This document shows, in pieces, positions 6,535 to 9,745 of a stretch of 9,745 nucleotides of DNA. A model generated the notes under the pieces. That model did not search any database, was not told the origin of the DNA, and worked only from the letters and a program-made list of their open reading frames with translations. Numbering within the stretch: the first letter of the stretch is position 1; each line of letters starts with the position of its first letter. This DNA is from an uncultured Lachnospiraceae bacterium (GTDB lineage: Bacteria; Bacillota; Clostridia; Lachnospirales; Lachnospiraceae). The stretch covers positions 1 to 9,745 of the forward strand of contig CAMWXF010000042.1 in NCBI GenBank assembly GCA_947178115.1. The letters run 5' to 3'. The position numbers and the translations under genes are program-made.

Positions 6535-8643
6535 ATCTTTATTAATAAGAAGAACATAACCTCGGGAGCGCATAATCACCTCGCAGTGATCCGCTATCGC
6601 CTCCGCGTCCTCATGACTCTGCCGCACCACATAGAATGCGTCCTCCGTAAAGGGCACCTCCGAAAGCCATGCCACCGTGACAGGCTTGTCTTGCAGCATA
6701 TATTGCAATGCTCCCGCATATCTCCGGTTCGATGAATCCAGTATATAGTAGACATTCTGACCGCTTCCCAGCACATTGATCCATGTGGCAAACTGCGGAA
6801 AAGGCTCCGCCTGCTTCTCATTCCTGACCACCACGTAGCGGTCCACAATGGTTCTACCCAGATATGACCAGGCCGCCAACGGAATCATCAGTGCCAAAAC
6901 GGTTCTGACCACCGCCGCCTTTGGTATCCTCTCTCTGGCTAATTTTAACACTATCAGGAATGCTATGCCAAGAGGAAAGATATAGCCCTCTAATGCCCTC
7001 ACCTTACCAACCGGCACTGCATAGTTCCAGAACACCCGTCCGAACATGACACAGTGCGCCAGTTCAAACTCTGTCCTCTGCAGCTCATCTACGGTGTATT
7101 GGCACAAATGTCCTGCTGCTATATATAATACCATGTAAATCAATGCCGTGCGTACCCATTTTTTGTCATTTATGAGACAATTAAGGCTGTACAGCAGGAT
7201 AAACCCGATCGTGAATTCGATATACCTGCCGTTAAACAGGTCATCATTTTTATACAGGCCTTCCTTATAGAGCGCACTGATCATGAAAGTGGCAAGCCAT
7301 GCCGCCAGTACACCGGCAAGCCAGATTCGTTCCTTGCACCTTCGAATCTCATGAGCCCCCGCCGAACGCCTTATATTGGCACCGATCAGTGTGAACGCGT
7401 TCCTGAACAGTCCCCAGATTCCCCAGCAGATCACGAAGCCCGACGTGGATGCCAGATAGAACCATTTACCCGTAATGCTGATACCCAGCCGGATCAGTCC
7501 GTTGCCTGTAAAAATATTCTTAACCACTCCCCATTGACCAGAAAAGTCATTTGTGGAGATTCTACGATCCACCGCTTCTGCAGCCGCACCTGTTCCTTGT
7601 GTGCCGCCAGCCGCGGCCATCGGACCTGCGCCGCTGCTCAGGTACAGATACCCTGCTGTCAACGCAATTCCCAACAACAGTAACAGCAGGATCGTCTTAT
7701 ACTTCTTTCTATCCAGCAAATAGAGAAATATGAGAAACAGAACGCCCGCGGCCAGGACAATCAGTGACCTTTCCGTAAGTGCATACCCCAGAATGCCGGA
7801 CACGCCCATAGGGGCTTTCCCCAGATAATTCACATGCTGCAAATTCCCCTTGATCATGGCATGGATCAGACTATACAGGTACATACTGCCCAGAAACACC
7901 GTCACATCCCACATCCGATTCAACCGTTGAAACCGCATGTACAGCACCACCAGCACTGCTGTCACAATGATTCCCAGAGCCCGCTGATGCACCGTATATA
8001 AATAAAAGGAAACAATCGCGAATGCTGCATGGTTTCCGATACTTGGCCGATCCGTGGAGCGCATCATCACATAGAGGAACAGCCAGAAGAAAAACACCAG
8101 CGTACATTCCGTCCATGTAATATGTGCATACACAATATAGCTGGAATAAACGAAAATGACAAAGCACGCCACAGTCCTGACAATACGATTCATTTCAGAC
8201 AGATACCGCCCCGCCAGTTTCAGTGCAATCACGTAACTCGCAACAAGAAATCCGCCGTTCATCATCACCGCTGCGTGATATAACATATCGCTGCTCCAGC
8301 TAAACAGCGCGGACAGCATCCTTAAGGGAACGAGCAGCAGACTGTAACCGTATGAGTAATAGCCGATCTGACCGGTCACCGATGTCCAGTCGATTCCCAT
8401 AAAGAAGGCGCTGTTTGACCAGTACCCGATCTCGTCATTAAACAGGATCGGCTGTCCGACCTCCGACAGGCGGTATGTGGCAAGCAGAAAGATCACCAGC
8501 GCCGGAATTCCCTGGAGTATTTGTACGCGATGTTCTTTTATGCATTTATTCAGATTCCGTATGAAAACGCGCAGGAAAAGGGCTATTTTCTCTTTCACTC
8601 CCTTTCCACTCTTCCTTTCAACCATTTCATTCTGCTCTTCCAT
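6532..8643 (-). CDS. Polytopic membrane protein, probable GT-C glycosyltransferase
   Basis: About 703 residues with roughly 14-16 hydrophobic segments, beginning near residue 45 (LQGIPALVIFLLATY), and a hydrophilic C-terminal domain from about 597 to 703. The first extracytoplasmic loop carries FNDEIGYW (Asp70, Glu71), matching the acidic D/E motif by which GT-C enzymes such as the PMT/ArnT group activate the acceptor. GT-C enzymes use polyprenyl-phosphate sugars outside the membrane, and the adjacent coupled GT2 would make that donor. The N-terminal 35 or so residues are highly charged and Lys/Glu rich. The start is uncertain: the ATG at 8643 has AAAAGGA 8 nt upstream and is preferred. A GTG at 8682 (716 residues, SD-like GAGAG only 2 nt away) and an ATG at 8625 are alternatives. 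The gap to the upstream phosphatase is 88 bp (49 with the GTG). Other polytopic polymer proteins (O-antigen polymerase-like) are a less likely reading. Confidence 0.78.
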   Translation of the reverse strand: MEEQNEMVERKSGKGVKEKIALFLRVFIRNLNKCIKEHRVQILQGIPALVIFLLATYRLSEVGQPILFNDEIGYWSNSAFFMGIDWTSVTGQIGYYSYGYSLLLVPLRMLSALFSWSSDMLYHAAVMMNGGFLVASYVIALKLAGRYLSEMNRIVRTVACFVIFVYSSYIVYAHITWTECTLVFFFWLFLYVMMRSTDRPSIGNHAAFAIVSFYLYTVHQRALGIIVTAVLVVLYMRFQRLNRMWDVTVFLGSMYLYSLIHAMIKGNLQHVNYLGKAPMGVSGILGYALTERSLIVLAAGVLFLIFLYLLDRKKYKTILLLLLLGIALTAGYLYLSSGAGPMAAAGGTQGTGAAAEAVDRRISTNDFSGQWGVVKNIFTGNGLIRLGISITGKWFYLASTSGFVICWGIWGLFRNAFTLIGANIRRSAGAHEIRRCKERIWLAGVLAAWLATFMISALYKEGLYKNDDLFNGRYIEFTIGFILLYSLNCLINDKKWVRTALIYMVLYIAAGHLCQYTVDELQRTEFELAHCVMFGRVFWNYAVPVGKVRALEGYIFPLGIAFLIVLKLARERIPKAAVVRTVLALMIPLAAWSYLGRTIVDRYVVVRNEKQAEPFPQFATWINVLGSGQNVYYILDSSNRRYAGALQYMLQDKPVTVAWLSEVPFTEDAFYVVRQSHEDAEAIADHCEVIMRSRGYVLLINKD

Positions 8644-8731
8644 TCTGCTTTTCCTTTTCTGTTCTTTCTCTAACTCTTCCACTACTCTCTTTCGTGCTTT
8701 CCTATGCTCTTTTGCGCTTCCTCTATTTTTA

Positions 8732-9571
8732 TTAAATACCTAGTTGATTGGCCGTAAGCTGCTGCGCGATCTCCTTCACCGAATCAAATATCATGTCCGG
8801 CAGCACCTCCGACCGGCGTACATCTTCCATGGATGCCTCCCCGCTCAGGACCAGTATACTCTTAAGCCCGTTATTCCTGCCGGCGGCAATATCCGTATAG
8901 AGACGGTCTCCTACCATAGCTGTCTCCTCGCGTTTTACATTGACTCTACTGGTCAGATATTCAACAATATCCCCGTTGGGTTTACCGATGATCCTGTCCG
9001 GATAGCGATATGCCGATGCATGGATAAACGCATGGATTGCGCCCGCGTCAGGGATAAATCCTGTCTCGGTGGGGCAGTTATAGTCGGGATGGGTCGCCAG
9101 ATAAGGCAGTCCGGCTCTCACGTGGTCGCACACTCGGCACATCTTCCGGTAATCCAGAGAGGTATCGAAGGCAGTCACCACCACATCGGGGTGCTCCTCC
9201 TCCAACAGGATTCCCGCCTGCGCAAACTCTTCCTGCAGCAACGGATTGCCCAGCAGAAATACCTTTTTACCCGGAAAATGATTCTGCAGATACCAGATCG
9301 TGGCCTGACCCGACGTGACGATTCTGTCCTCCCCCACATCCAGTCCCATCCGGTGCAGCTTGTCCACATACACCGCCGCATTCTTGGATGAATTATTGGT
9401 CACAAACACGTAGCTTCTGCCCGTCTCTTCTATCCTGTGCAGAAAATCAAGCGCACCATCGATCCACTGTTCGCCCAGATAGACGGTGCCGTCCATATCC
9501 AGCGCGAAACAGCGTATCTGGGGCAATATATGTTCCTGATCCTGATTAATCGTGGGAATTTGTGTAATCAT
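8732..9571 (-). CDS. HAD-IIA family sugar-phosphate phosphatase (NagD-like)
   Basis: Predicted cytoplasmic Mg-dependent phosphatase of the haloacid dehalogenase superfamily, subclass IIA (NagD / p-nitrophenyl phosphatase group), 279 residues, which is normal for the family. All four HAD motifs are visible. Motif I is ALDMDGTVYLG, with nucleophile Asp25 and acid Asp27. Motif II is FVTNNSS (56-62). Motif III is IGKPNGD, with Lys197. Motif IV is MVGDRLYTDIAAG, with Asp222 and Asp227. The C2 cap lies between motifs II and III and includes LATHPDYNCPTETG. AAAGGAG ends 7 nt before the ATG, a strong RBS, and a promoter lies 49 nt or more upstream. It is upstream of the GT-C/GT2 pair in the same direction with no visible terminator between, so it may lead that operon. 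The substrate is unknown; phosphoglycolate, nucleotide or sugar phosphates are all known in the family. A glycan role here is inference only. Confidence 0.95.
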   Translation of the reverse strand: MITQIPTINQDQEHILPQIRCFALDMDGTVYLGEQWIDGALDFLHRIEETGRSYVFVTNNSSKNAAVYVDKLHRMGLDVGEDRIVTSGQATIWYLQNHFPGKKVFLLGNPLLQEEFAQAGILLEEEHPDVVVTAFDTSLDYRKMCRVCDHVRAGLPYLATHPDYNCPTETGFIPDAGAIHAFIHASAYRYPDRIIGKPNGDIVEYLTSRVNVKREETAMVGDRLYTDIAAGRNNGLKSILVLSGEASMEDVRRSEVLPDMIFDSVKEIAQQLTANQLGI

Positions 9572-9578
9572 GGGATGA

Positions 9579-9585
9579 CTCCTTT
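9579..9585 (-). promoter_or_regulatory. Ribosome binding site of the HAD phosphatase
   Basis: AAAGGAG on the minus strand, 7 nt before the ATG at 9571. It supports the chosen start. Confidence 0.8.
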
Positions 9586-9619
9586 ATTGCCTATAGTCCG
9601 TTTGTCGTATTTCTCATTT

Positions 9620-9648
9620 AATATAGCACGCGCGCCGTACCCGCGCAA
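9620..9648 (-). promoter_or_regulatory. Extended -10 promoter upstream of the HAD phosphatase
   Basis: On the minus strand TTGCGC (9648-9643) and TATATT (9625-9620) are 17 nt apart. The -10 is preceded by TGC, the TGn extension that strengthens Gram-positive promoters. The spacer is strikingly GC rich (alternating GC runs on both sides of GGTACG), unlike the surrounding AT-rich sequence, and could hold an operator. Transcription would start near 9613 with a leader of about 40 nt. It probably drives the phosphatase and perhaps the GT-C/GT2 pair. Confidence 0.65.
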
Positions 9649-9711
9649 CCGATGTTGTCCGATTTGCTACTCATTTCCTATACCGGACTTACTGCACTGC
9701 GCATTTTATTA

Positions 9712-9740
9712 TTTACCCTTTCCCCCGAATGCGGTACAAT
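9712..9740 (+). promoter_or_regulatory. Possible divergent promoter facing right
   Basis: On the plus strand TTTACC (9712-9717) and TACAAT (9735-9740) are 17 nt apart; the -10 matches the consensus at five of six positions. It would read out of the window to the right, divergently from the phosphatase. No downstream gene can be seen, so this is tentative. Confidence 0.35.
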
Positions 9741-9745
9741 ATCAT

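Noticed and set aside
8744..9391. 215-codon plus-strand open frame
   Set aside because: It is antisense to the HAD phosphatase, whose four catalytic motifs are intact; the plus-strand product resembles nothing recognisable.

Overview
The window holds six genes, all read leftward on the minus strand. It looks like a surface-polysaccharide or surface-glycoprotein region of a low-to-mid GC Gram-positive bacterium. A Clostridia/Lachnospiraceae-like member of the Bacillota fits best. The clues are strong AGGAGG-type ribosome binding sites, a Gram-positive style signal peptide on a large Ig-like (Big-type) secreted protein, and several exopolysaccharide-type glycosyltransferases. The organism assignment is inference; no rRNA or marker gene is present.

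In transcription order (right to left): (1) a HAD-IIA (NagD-like) phosphatase at 8732-9571, with a convincing extended -10 promoter just upstream; (2) a large polytopic membrane protein at 6532-8643, probably a GT-C type glycosyltransferase; (3) a polyprenyl-phosphate-sugar synthase type GT2 at 5508-6521, whose Shine-Dalgarno overlaps the stop codon of gene 2; (4) a 964-residue secreted Big-type Ig-like repeat protein at 2450-5344, with its own near-consensus sigma-A promoter, strong RBS and a clear intrinsic terminator, so probably an abundant monocistronic product; (5) a GT4 glycosyltransferase at 1130-2254; (6) a GT2 glycosyltransferase at 1-894 that runs off the left edge.

Genes 2 and 3 form the classic pair in which a GT2 loads a sugar onto a polyprenyl phosphate carrier and a GT-C enzyme uses that lipid-linked sugar outside the membrane. 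Genes 5 and 6 are cytoplasmic sugar transferases of the capsule/EPS kind. The secreted protein sits between the two glycosyltransferase groups. This makes it a candidate glycosylation target or a wall-associated partner of the glycan, but the sequence alone cannot prove that.

No gene-free stretch exceeds 300 bases. The longest gap, 895-1129, holds a long inverted-repeat hairpin and no convincing gene. I saw no tRNA, rRNA, CRISPR array, insertion sequence or phage gene. Apart from the proposed surface glycosylation module, I found nothing that clearly amounts to an undescribed system.
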